NCBI GenBank assembly: GCA_903919215.1
Contig: CAIXHI010000075.1
Location: 1-12,545 of the forward strand
Direction of reading: 5' to 3'
Origin: an uncultured Acidimicrobiaceae bacterium
GTDB taxonomy: Bacteria > Actinomycetota > Acidimicrobiia > Acidimicrobiales > Ilumatobacteraceae
Length of the DNA: 12,545 nt
The position numbers and the translations under genes were made by a program. A model generated the notes under the pieces. The model was not told the DNA's origin. It was given only the letters and a program-made list of their open reading frames with translations, and searched no databases. Shown here one piece after another: positions 6,801 through 12,545 of this stretch (positions are counted from its first letter, which is position 1; each line of letters starts with the position of its first letter).

Positions 6801-7181
6801 CTAACCGTCGATGAGACCCTGATACGCCCCGGCATCGAGAAGGGCGTCGATTTCTGCAGGATCGGTGCATTCGATCTCGCACAACCAACCGGCCGCGTAC
6901 GGATCGCTGTTCAGCAACTCGGGCGAATCCGCCAGCGCAGCGTTGACGGCGACGACGGTGCCGGACATCGGCGCGTAGATGTCGCTGACCGACTTCGTGC
7001 TCTCCACCTCGCCAAAGCTGTCGCCAGCCTTCACTACGGCGCCCACTGCGGGGACCTGCACGTAGACGACATCGCCCAGCGCGTCCTGTGCGTAGTCGGT
7101 GATGCCGACCTTCGCACGCGTACCCTCGAGGGCCACCCACTCGTGGTCGCTGCTGTAACGGAGATGCTGCGGAACCTGCAT
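6801..7181 (-). CDS. gcvH: Glycine cleavage system H protein
   Basis: 126-residue lipoyl carrier that shuttles the aminomethyl group among the P, T and L proteins of glycine cleavage. Seen: LRYSSDHEWVALEG (8-20), AKVGITDYAQDALGDVVYV (24-41), the lipoylation site GEVESTKSVSDIYAP with Lys63, SGTVVAVN, and LLNSDPYAAGWLCEIE (89-104). Full normal length. ATG 7181 is chosen over the upstream in-frame start because the homologous N-terminus begins here and TAACCT ends 7 nt before it. It lies 10 bp after pgsA and 11 bp before garA. The same gcvH-garA order occurs in mycobacteria. Confidence 0.96.
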   Translation of the reverse strand: MQVPQHLRYSSDHEWVALEGTRAKVGITDYAQDALGDVVYVQVPAVGAVVKAGDSFGEVESTKSVSDIYAPMSGTVVAVNAALADSPELLNSDPYAAGWLCEIECTDPAEIDALLDAGAYQGLIDG

Positions 7182-7194
7182 ACGCGTGAGGTTA
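7182..7194 (-). promoter_or_regulatory. Leaderless promoter of gcvH, overlapping the pgsA stop codon
   Basis: TAACCT (7194-7189, minus strand) is followed by 7 nt and ATG 7181. Its first three bases are the TAA stop codon of pgsA. No clear -35. Confidence 0.5.
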
Positions 7195-7791
7195 GCCGCG
7201 CCGTGCGCGCCCGGCCCGCAGACTGGCGCGGATCGTGGGCACATACCCGAACGCGGTGTAGTAGCTCAGCACCAAACCGGGGATGCCCACCAACCACGCC
7301 GCGATCTGAAAACCCGTGTGCGCGAAGAAGTCGCTGGCACCGAGCATGAAACCGGGGAACGCGAACATCAGCAGGAACGTCGCCGTCTTCCCCCACCAGG
7401 TGACGTCGAAGCGTTCCATCTTGAACGCCACGGTGGCGATCGCGATGGTGCCACCCACCAGCACCTCGCGAGCCAGGACCACCCAGCAGAACCACATCGG
7501 CGCCGACCCGTCGATCATGATGCCGGTGATACCGACGATGAACAGCAAGCGATCGGCCGTGGGGTCGAACATCTTGCCGAACTCGCTGACCTGGTTGAAG
7601 CGGCGGGCCAGCCACCCATCCACCCAGTCGGTGGCACCGAGACCGCCGAGCAACCAGGCCGCACCGGCGCGGTTGTCGCGACCGAACAGCATCCACAGGA
7701 AGATCGGGATACAGCACAGCCGAACCAGCGTGAACAGGTTCGGTGCAGTGAGGTACTTGTGCGTCGACAGTTGCGAGTCGGGTTCAGCCAC
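7192..7791 (-). CDS. pgsA: CDP-alcohol phosphatidyltransferase, PgsA type
   Basis: 199-residue integral membrane enzyme. It joins a CDP-diacylglycerol phosphatidyl group to an alcohol, probably glycerol-3-phosphate, to form phosphatidylglycerophosphate. Seen: the complete CDP-alcohol phosphotransferase motif D55-x2-D58-G59-x2-A62-R63-x8-G72-x3-D76-x3-D80; an early APNLFTLVRL (16-25) typical of PgsA; and about six hydrophobic segments (roughly 18-36, 43-54, 82-96, 98-122, 135-152, 162-182). GTG 7791 is preferred to TTG 7806 because TACGCT ends 6 nt before it and the TTG lies within that promoter. It matches the position of pgsA2 (Rv1822) at the head of the cluster. Cardiolipin or phosphatidylinositol-phosphate synthesis cannot be excluded by motif alone. 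Confidence 0.9.
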   Translation of the reverse strand: MAEPDSQLSTHKYLTAPNLFTLVRLCCIPIFLWMLFGRDNRAGAAWLLGGLGATDWVDGWLARRFNQVSEFGKMFDPTADRLLFIVGITGIMIDGSAPMWFCWVVLAREVLVGGTIAIATVAFKMERFDVTWWGKTATFLLMFAFPGFMLGASDFFAHTGFQIAAWLVGIPGLVLSYYTAFGYVPTIRASLRAGRARRG

Positions 7792-7803
7792 GGGGGGAGC
7801 GTA
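7792..7803 (-). promoter_or_regulatory. Leaderless promoter of pgsA
   Basis: TACGCT (7803-7798, minus strand) is followed by six C residues and GTG 7791. There is no Shine-Dalgarno. It shares a 48-bp divergent gap with the SDR promoter. Confidence 0.45.
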
Positions 7804-7826
7804 CAAGTGAGCGCACCCGGCATGCG

Positions 7827-7839
7827 TACGATGCCCGTC
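7827..7839 (+). promoter_or_regulatory. Leaderless promoter of SDR-HIT operon
   Basis: TACGAT (7827-7832) is followed by 7 nt and ATG 7840, with no Shine-Dalgarno. The -35 region is weak. Confidence 0.55.
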
Positions 7840-8676
7840 ATGACGCAGGCACTCACCACTTCGGGCTCACCGGGCACACTCTCGGGCACCGTCGCTCTCA
7901 TCACCGGCGCCGGTTCGGGCATGGGCGCAGCATTCGCCCGCCGACTCGCCGCCGACGGAGCGCACGTCGTCGTCACCGATATCAACGGCGACGGCGCTGC
8001 GGCAGTCGCGGCGGAGATCGCTGGCGATGCGATCACGCTCGACGTAGTGGACTCGGCAGCGTTCGACGCAGCCGTCGATGCCACCGTGGCACGGCACGGC
8101 CACCTCGACATCCTGGTCAACAACGCTGGCATCGCACCGCCCTTCAATGCGACGAAAACCCAGCAGTTGATCGCGAACCAGATCGCCCGGATGGAAGGAC
8201 GGATCGGCGATCTCGTGCCGTCGAACACCACCATCGAACTCAGCGACGCCGACTGGGACCGGATGATCAAGGTGCACCTGTACGGCACGTTCCACGGCAC
8301 ACGCGCCGCGCTGCGGCACATGACGCCGGCCCGTTCGGGCAGCATCGTCAACATCTCCTCGGTGACCGGCCTGCGCCCGATGGCCGGTCTACTGCACTAC
8401 GCGGCGGCCAAGGCGGGCATCATTGCGCTCACCAAATCGATCGGCCAGGAGGTCGCCGCGTTCGGGGTGCGCGTCAACGCTGTGTGCCCCGGCTGGGTAG
8501 ACACCCCGCTGCTGCACCAGATGGACCCGATCGTGATGGGTGCGATCGTCGCGCAGGTGCCCGCCGGTCGCATGGCCCAACCCGAAGAACTCGCCGAGCT
8601 CGTGCGCTTCCTCGCTGGGCCGGAGAGCAGTTACTGCAACGGAGATGTGTTCTCCTCGTCCGGAGGTGTGTCCTGA
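7840..8676 (+). CDS. Short-chain dehydrogenase/reductase (classical SDR)
   Basis: 278-residue NAD(P)-dependent oxidoreductase, cytosolic; substrate unknown. Seen: cofactor motif TGAGSGMG (22-29); acidic Asp47 at the end of the second strand (VVVTDIN), which favours NAD over NADP; NNAG (94-97); active-site Ser174 in NISSVTG; Tyr187 and Lys191 in YAAAK; and PGWVDTPL (217-224). The usual Asn of the catalytic tetrad is His146 (KVHLYGTF), a variant I recall from some SDRs such as peroxisomal multifunctional enzymes. About 25 extra residues (104-133) lie between NNAG and the next helix. ATG 7840 is chosen by its leaderless-type -10; an earlier ATG at 7831 falls inside that box. It shares its stop with the start of the HIT gene. 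Confidence 0.92.
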   Translation: MTQALTTSGSPGTLSGTVALITGAGSGMGAAFARRLAADGAHVVVTDINGDGAAAVAAEIAGDAITLDVVDSAAFDAAVDATVARHGHLDILVNNAGIAPPFNATKTQQLIANQIARMEGRIGDLVPSNTTIELSDADWDRMIKVHLYGTFHGTRAALRHMTPARSGSIVNISSVTGLRPMAGLLHYAAAKAGIIALTKSIGQEVAAFGVRVNAVCPGWVDTPLLHQMDPIVMGAIVAQVPAGRMAQPEELAELVRFLAGPESSYCNGDVFSSSGGVS

Positions 8677-9076
8677 TGCCCACGATCTTCACCCGTATCA
8701 TCGCCGGCGAGATTCCCGGCACGTTCGTGTATCGCGACGATCAGTGTGTTGCGTTCCTCTCGATCAACCCGTTGGCCCACGGTCACACGTTGGTGGTGCC
8801 GATTGCGGAGATCGATCAGTGGGTTGACCTGTCCCCCGATCTCGCCGCCCACCTGTTCGCCGTCGCTCACCGCATCGGGCGGGCGCAACAGCACGCGTTC
8901 CCCTGCGAACGCGTCGGCCTGATCATCGCCGGTTACGAGGTGCCGCACACACATCTGCACGTGGTGCCCACCGAACACATGGGCCAGTTGAACTTCGCCA
9001 ACGCAGCCGCCTCGGCCGACCGGGATTCGCTCGCCTCGGCGGCCGACGCGATCCGCACAGCGCTCGCCGAGTTGGA

Positions 9077-9080
<4 letters not shown>
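8676..9080 (+). CDS. HIT family (histidine triad) nucleotide-binding protein
   Basis: 134-residue HIT hydrolase-like protein. The family splits phosphoramidates, diadenosine polyphosphates and similar nucleotides. Seen: N-terminal TIFTRIIAGEIPGTFVYRDD (3-22), HGHTLVVP (35-42), and the catalytic triad motif H91-T-H93-L-H95-VV, with H93 the expected nucleophile. Length is normal for the HINT/Fhit-like branch. ATG 8676 overlaps the SDR stop by one base (TGATG) and GGAGG lies 9 nt upstream inside the SDR gene, so translation is coupled. The TAA stop overlaps the TAG stop of the convergent SRAP gene. Confidence 0.94.
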
Positions 9081-9790
<710 letters not shown>

Positions 9791-9803
9791 ATCGCCGACC
9801 GTA
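9791..9803 (-). promoter_or_regulatory. Leaderless promoter of SRAP gene
   Basis: TACGGT (9803-9798, minus strand) is followed by 7 nt and GTG 9790. This start was fixed independently by the Cys2 requirement, so it is one of the better tests of the leaderless pattern. No LexA-like palindrome was noticed. Confidence 0.55.
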
Positions 9804-9845
9804 TCCGCTGCGGTCACTGTCTCGCAGCGCGCGCGACGTCAGCGA

Positions 9846-10688
9846 TCAGGGGGCGGCCGGGGGGATCGGCGGTGGTTCCGAACCGCCGCTGACGACCGCA
9901 GTCGTCTCGGTGGTGGTCGGCAGGTTGATATCGACCAACGGCGGCTTGGTGGTGGTGACCCGGATGGTGGGCGGCACCGTCGGCAGCACCGTCACCGGGT
10001 CGGTGACCAGCGTCGTGTCGCCGGTGGTGGTGACTGTGGTGCTGATCGTCGTGCTGGTGAGATCGGTGGTGACCGTGGTGACGACCGTGGTTGGGGTGGT
10101 GTCGCTCTGACCGGAGCCGGTGTTGAGCGCAGCGGCGGCACCGACGAGACCGATGACCACGGCACCAGTTGCCAGCACACCCGTCATCGCCGCACGCTTG
10201 CGCTGTGTGGCGTTCATCAGGGTGGCCAAGCGATGCAGCACCGTTTCACGCGGTTCTTGCAGGTGGCCGGCGAGTACTTCGAGGTCGTCGCGGCGCAGGG
10301 CCACGACCGGTGTGCGCTTCTGGCGGCGCAGCGTGCGCACCAGTTCCAGGTAGGCCAACAACAACGCGTCGGGCTCTTCTGGCTGGAAGCTCTGGCGGAC
10401 ACCACCAGCCATGATGGCATCGGCGGTAACGGTGACCGGCAGACGCGGGGGCAAGATGGCGCCGAGGTCGCAGCGGTACAACTGCGCCAACTCGTCGATC
10501 GTGATCTCATCGAGCGCGCGACTGGCCTTTTCGAACTCGCGCAGATCTCGGTAGCTGAAACGGCCCTGGCTGGCGCGTGACAACGCGAGGCGGCCTTGGC
10601 CATTCTCCTCACGGCTGGCAACCAGCAGGTTCGCCAAGCGAAGGGCGAATGCCGGGCTCGTGATGTCGATTGTGGGCACGTCAGCCAT
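9846..10688 (-). CDS. RodZ-like membrane protein: XRE-type HTH, one TM helix, Thr-rich exterior
   Basis: 280 residues, no named family recognised with confidence. Seen: a helical region (about 14-82) with the look of a Cro/C1-type HTH (RLANLLVASREENGQGRLAL, then ITIDELAQLYRCDLGAILPPR); a linker; a second helical segment (105-165); a transmembrane helix at about 167-188 (MTGVLATGAVVIGLVGAAAA) preceded by KRKR-like basic residues, which puts the N-terminus in the cytoplasm; an outer part (192-265) made largely of Thr and Val; and a Pro-rich end (PPPIPPAAP). The order HTH-TM-exterior is that of RodZ, but no folded exterior domain is visible. ATG 10688 is chosen because GAGGAG lies 6 nt upstream. 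No terminator before the SRAP gene. Confidence 0.85.
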   Translation of the reverse strand: MADVPTIDITSPAFALRLANLLVASREENGQGRLALSRASQGRFSYRDLREFEKASRALDEITIDELAQLYRCDLGAILPPRLPVTVTADAIMAGGVRQSFQPEEPDALLLAYLELVRTLRRQKRTPVVALRRDDLEVLAGHLQEPRETVLHRLATLMNATQRKRAAMTGVLATGAVVIGLVGAAAALNTGSGQSDTTPTTVVTTVTTDLTSTTISTTVTTTGDTTLVTDPVTVLPTVPPTIRVTTTKPPLVDINLPTTTETTAVVSGGSEPPPIPPAAP

Positions 10689-10743
10689 GGTGTACTCCTC
10701 GTAGAACCCACGTGTCCTACGGACATAGTGTGCACCTTTCATC

Positions 10744-10806
10744 GTCACTCTGTGAAGCGACTTGACCATTTTCGGAGAAATTTCTTTCCGAAGCACTCAC
10801 AGTGAC
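10744..10806. repeat. Nested imperfect inverted repeat upstream of RodZ-like gene
   Basis: Outer arms GTCACT-CT-GTGA (10744-10755) and TCACAGTGAC (10797-10806) match apart from a 2-bp insertion. Inner arms TTCGGA (10771-10776) and TCCGAA (10787-10792) are perfect and flank the 8-bp palindrome GAAATTTC (10777-10784). This is an A+T-richer patch in a G+C-rich gap, 56-118 bp before the ATG, and a candidate operator region. No convincing TANNNT promoter was found here; the nearest is TATGTC at 10727-10722 (minus). Confidence 0.45.
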
Positions 10807-10866
10807 GACCACGCCCCGTCTCGGTGCTGCACCACCCCTGTTCGTGGCGCTCCCCTGCCGGTTCGC

Positions 10867-10900
10867 GCACAAAGTGTGCTGCGCGCTGGCGATCCAGCGC
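10867..10900. terminator. Tandem hairpins downstream of DUF222-HNH gene
   Basis: Perfect 7-bp stem GCGCTGG (10883-10889) and CCAGCGC (10894-10900) with a 4-nt loop, 23 nt after the stop of the minus-strand DUF222 gene. It is followed by a second perfect 5-bp hairpin GCACA/TGTGC (10867-10879). There is no T-tract, so this is a candidate terminator of the type common in actinobacteria. Confidence 0.5.
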
Positions 10901-10922
10901 TTGTCGCATCTGAATTCGGGCG

Positions 10923-12152
10923 TCAGGCCGCCGCCTGGGCTCGTGGTCGAGTGCGTGTTCGCTGGGCCGCGCGGCCCTTGGGTGGGCAACTGATGATGGT
11001 GCCGTCGGCCAACTGAAGGCGGAGGTCGTCGACCCCGCCGAGCACCTGCACACCGGGGAGGTGTTTGACGGTGTGGTGGTGTCGGCACCACATGACCAGG
11101 TTGTCCAGATCAGTGGAGCCGCCGTCTTCCCACGCGAGCAGGTGGTCGATATCGCACCACGCTGCGGGGATATGGCAGCCGGGAACGCGGCAACCGCCGT
11201 CGCGTACGACCAACGCCTTGAACTGGGCCTCGGTGGCGTAGCGCTCGGCGCGTCCCACGTTCAGGATGTGGCTGCCGGCGGTGAGGACTCGCTGCACCAA
11301 TGCCTGTTCGGCGAGGAACCGCACCACATGCGCCGGCACCCGATCGCCGTGTGCGGTGAACCCGTCGCCATCGCTGCGGCCGGTGAAGTCGTCGGCGTCG
11401 ATGTTGATGAGAATGGTGGGCTTCTCGCGCCCACCGGTCACTTCGCCTTTTGCGTACGCGATGCACAGTTGCACCAGACCGTCAGACAGGCGCTGCTCAG
11501 TCGTGCGCGGGTCGTCCTTGCACGGCTTACCGGCGACGTGGGAGATGCTGTTGGTGACCTGGCGGAGGTCGACCAGCGGCAGGATCGCGGTCAACTGACC
11601 CATACCGTCGCCCAAGTTGCGGGTGCGCAGCGACCGCTTCGCATAGCGGCGTGCTTCGGCCTGCTGGGGAGTTTCCCCGCTGAACGTGCGCTTCCAGCCC
11701 TCGGCCGCGTCCTGCGCATCACGAGGATCGGCACCCATGCAATCGTCGACCAGTTGAGCGACATCGGCTTCCGATGCGCCATCGGGCGGCGAGGTAACCG
11801 CATCGAACAACGACTCCGCGGTAGCGGCCGACACATCGCCCTTCTCCGCCGCCTGCTTCAACGCATCCGACGCCCCCAACGCAGCCCCCAACTTCACCCG
11901 TGAGCTGGCATCACCCTTCGAGGTCTTCGTGACCCCAGCCAACCAGTCGGCCATGTCACGCGAACCCGAGGCCTGCCACACCCGGCGTCGGTCGGCTTCG
12001 TGCACCATTCCCGCGTGCAACACCTTCAGCCGGTCGATATGACGTTGCACAGCAACCACACCCGACCGCAGATCATCGTCCAACAACCCTGCCGCCGGGA
12101 ACATGGCAACACCGCTGATCGCCAGGTCCAGGAGTGCGAGGGCATCGTCCAT
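10923..12152 (-). CDS. DUF222 and HNH endonuclease domain protein (13E12-repeat type)
   Basis: 409 residues. An N-terminal DUF222 helical domain (about 1-300) is followed by a C-terminal HNH nuclease domain. Seen: AVQRHIDRLKVLHAGMVHEADRRR (in runs AVQRHIDRLK, VLHAGMVHEADRRR), TEAQFKALVVRDGGCRVPGC (307-326), then C333-D-I-D336-H337, W341-x2-GG-x-T, N351-L and C356-R-H358-H-H360, the full HNH signature with a Cys4-like zinc site (C321, C326, C333 or C356). Such proteins occur in many copies in actinobacterial genomes (REP13E12 family in mycobacteria); the cellular job is unknown. ATG 12152 is chosen over the in-frame start at 12191: a consensus promoter ends 7 nt before it, and the 12191 codon lies upstream of the -35. 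Basic Arg-rich tail. Confidence 0.92.
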   Translation of the reverse strand: MDDALALLDLAISGVAMFPAAGLLDDDLRSGVVAVQRHIDRLKVLHAGMVHEADRRRVWQASGSRDMADWLAGVTKTSKGDASSRVKLGAALGASDALKQAAEKGDVSAATAESLFDAVTSPPDGASEADVAQLVDDCMGADPRDAQDAAEGWKRTFSGETPQQAEARRYAKRSLRTRNLGDGMGQLTAILPLVDLRQVTNSISHVAGKPCKDDPRTTEQRLSDGLVQLCIAYAKGEVTGGREKPTILINIDADDFTGRSDGDGFTAHGDRVPAHVVRFLAEQALVQRVLTAGSHILNVGRAERYATEAQFKALVVRDGGCRVPGCHIPAAWCDIDHLLAWEDGGSTDLDNLVMWCRHHHTVKHLPGVQVLGGVDDLRLQLADGTIISCPPKGRAAQRTRTRPRAQAAA

Positions 12153-12188
12153 GTAGAGAAGGATAGCGAACGTCTGTTCGTCTGTCAA
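12153..12188 (-). promoter_or_regulatory. Strong leaderless sigma-70 promoter of DUF222-HNH gene
   Basis: Minus strand: consensus -35 TTGACA (12188-12183), 17-nt spacer, -10 TATCCT (12165-12160), then 7 nt to ATG 12152. It is the best promoter in the window and has no Shine-Dalgarno. Confidence 0.75.
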
Positions 12189-12248
12189 CACCTGGACGAA
12201 AAGAATCCCACAACGCAGTCCTGAGCCGCGCCAGCCATCACTGTGTAG

Positions 12249-12272
12249 GACAGTTGACAGTTAGGGTGCGCG
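12249..12272 (+). promoter_or_regulatory. Promoter region of pentapeptide gene with 7-bp direct repeat
   Basis: GACAGTT occurs twice in tandem (12249-12255, 12256-12262). It runs into TAGGGT (12262-12267), which ends 5 nt before ATG 12273. The repeat may be a regulator site or coincidence. No Shine-Dalgarno. Confidence 0.4.
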
Positions 12273-12545
12273 ATGCTCCCGAACGTCGACGTACCCGAAA
12301 CCACAAGTCCCCGCAGCCGCCGTCGACGCCGCAACCTGATCGCCGTCGCGGTCGCCGCGGTGCTCGCCATCACCGGCACCGTTGTCGCGATCACGGTCTC
12401 AGGCGGCAGCCGCTCCGGCACGATCATCGGTCGGTGCGATATCGGACCAGGAGCAGAGTGCTCCAATGCCGACCTGTACCAGGCCAACCTTCGGTATGCC
12501 GACCTCACCGGCGCGGACTTCGGCGGAACGGACCTCTCCGAGGCC
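12273..12545 (+). CDS. Membrane-anchored pentapeptide-repeat protein (N-terminal part)
   Basis: 91 codons open to the right edge, so the C-terminus is missing. Seen: a short N-terminus with a run of arginines (SRRRRR, 15-20), a hydrophobic helix at about 22-43 (LIAVAVAAVLAITGTVVAI) that fits a single membrane anchor or uncleaved signal, two Cys (C55, C63), then pentapeptide repeats of the A(D/N)LXX type from residue 66: ADLYQ, ANLRY, ADLTG, ADFGG, TDLSE. Such repeats fold as a right-handed quadrilateral beta-helix. With this topology the repeats would lie outside the membrane. Function unknown. It is divergent from the DUF222 gene, 120 bp apart. Confidence 0.85.
   Translation, partial: MLPNVDVPETTSPRSRRRRRNLIAVAVAAVLAITGTVVAITVSGGSRSGTIIGRCDIGPGAECSNADLYQANLRYADLTGADFGGTDLSEA

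Noticed and set aside
7186..7839. Plus-strand extension of the SDR frame across pgsA
   Set aside because: Antisense of the full CDP-alcohol phosphotransferase motif; the SDR fold begins after 7840 and its promoter ends at 7839.
9920..10110. Repeated GGTGGTGAC-like sequence, considered as a tandem repeat or CRISPR-like element
   Set aside because: It is only the codons of the Thr/Val-rich tail; the units are irregular in length and have no spacers.
10717..11091. 124-residue minus-strand ORF between the RodZ-like and DUF222 genes
   Set aside because: Overlaps the DUF222 C-terminus, has low-complexity Pro/Arg/His composition, crosses the hairpins and the inverted repeat, and has no recognisable motif.
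10923..12152. DUF222-HNH gene as a homing endonuclease in an intron or a mobile element
   Set aside because: No flanking inverted or direct repeats, transposase or interrupted host gene are visible; it has its own promoter and downstream hairpins.
12254..12259. TTGACA on the plus strand as -35 of the pentapeptide gene
   Set aside because: It lies 2 bp before the TAGGGT box, and no -10 exists 16-18 nt downstream outside the coding region. It is part of the GACAGTT direct repeat.

Overview
The window is about 12.5 kb of G+C-rich, gene-dense bacterial chromosome. I read it as Actinobacteria, most likely an Acidimicrobiia (Ilumatobacter-like) lineage. The phylum call rests on the gene order pgsA - gcvH - garA (FHA) - ftsR (MerR) - DUF151 bifunctional nuclease - second MerR. 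As I recall it, this order matches Mycobacterium tuberculosis Rv1822/Rv1826-Rv1830. It is supported by a PimA-type mannosyltransferase, a DUF222-HNH (13E12-type) protein and many leaderless-looking starts. The class is inferred only. No rRNA, tRNA, CRISPR array or insertion sequence is visible.

Layout: (1) 1-2526, minus strand: a pimA-like glycosyltransferase, a LemA family protein and an HtpX M48 protease that runs off the left edge. (2) 2575-3132, plus: a 185-residue protein with a histone-H1/HBHA-like Lys/Ala/Pro tail, divergent from pimA. (3) 3153-7791, minus: the conserved cluster pgsA, gcvH, zinc-ribbon/FHA GarA-like protein, FtsR-like MerR, DUF151 nuclease, a second MerR and gcvT. It joins phospholipid head-group synthesis, the glycine cleavage system, a 2-oxoglutarate switch protein and two regulators. 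(4) 7840-9080, plus: an SDR dehydrogenase translationally coupled to a HIT protein. (5) 9077-10688, minus: a SRAP/HMCES-type DNA-damage protein and a RodZ-like membrane protein (XRE helix-turn-helix, one transmembrane helix, Thr-rich exterior). (6) 10923-12152, minus: a DUF222-HNH nuclease-like protein with tandem hairpins downstream. (7) 12273 to the right edge, plus: the start of a membrane-anchored pentapeptide-repeat protein.

The most consistent unexplained signal is at the promoters. Nine genes have a TANNNT -10-like hexamer ending only 5-7 nt before the ATG or GTG, and an eighth-position variant (8 nt) precedes garA. They lack a Shine-Dalgarno, whereas genes inside operons, plus merR and the RodZ-like gene, have one. 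This suggests that leaderless transcription is the rule for promoter-proximal genes here, and it fixes several start codons. In two places the upstream gene's stop codon forms part of the hexamer. No gene stretch longer than 300 bp is empty; the largest gaps (10689-10922, 4703-4849, 12153-12272) hold inverted repeats, hairpins and promoters. I did not find a clearly new defence or mobile system. The best novelty candidates are the zinc-ribbon GarA with an altered phospho-site, the HBHA-like tailed protein and the RodZ-like Thr-rich protein.
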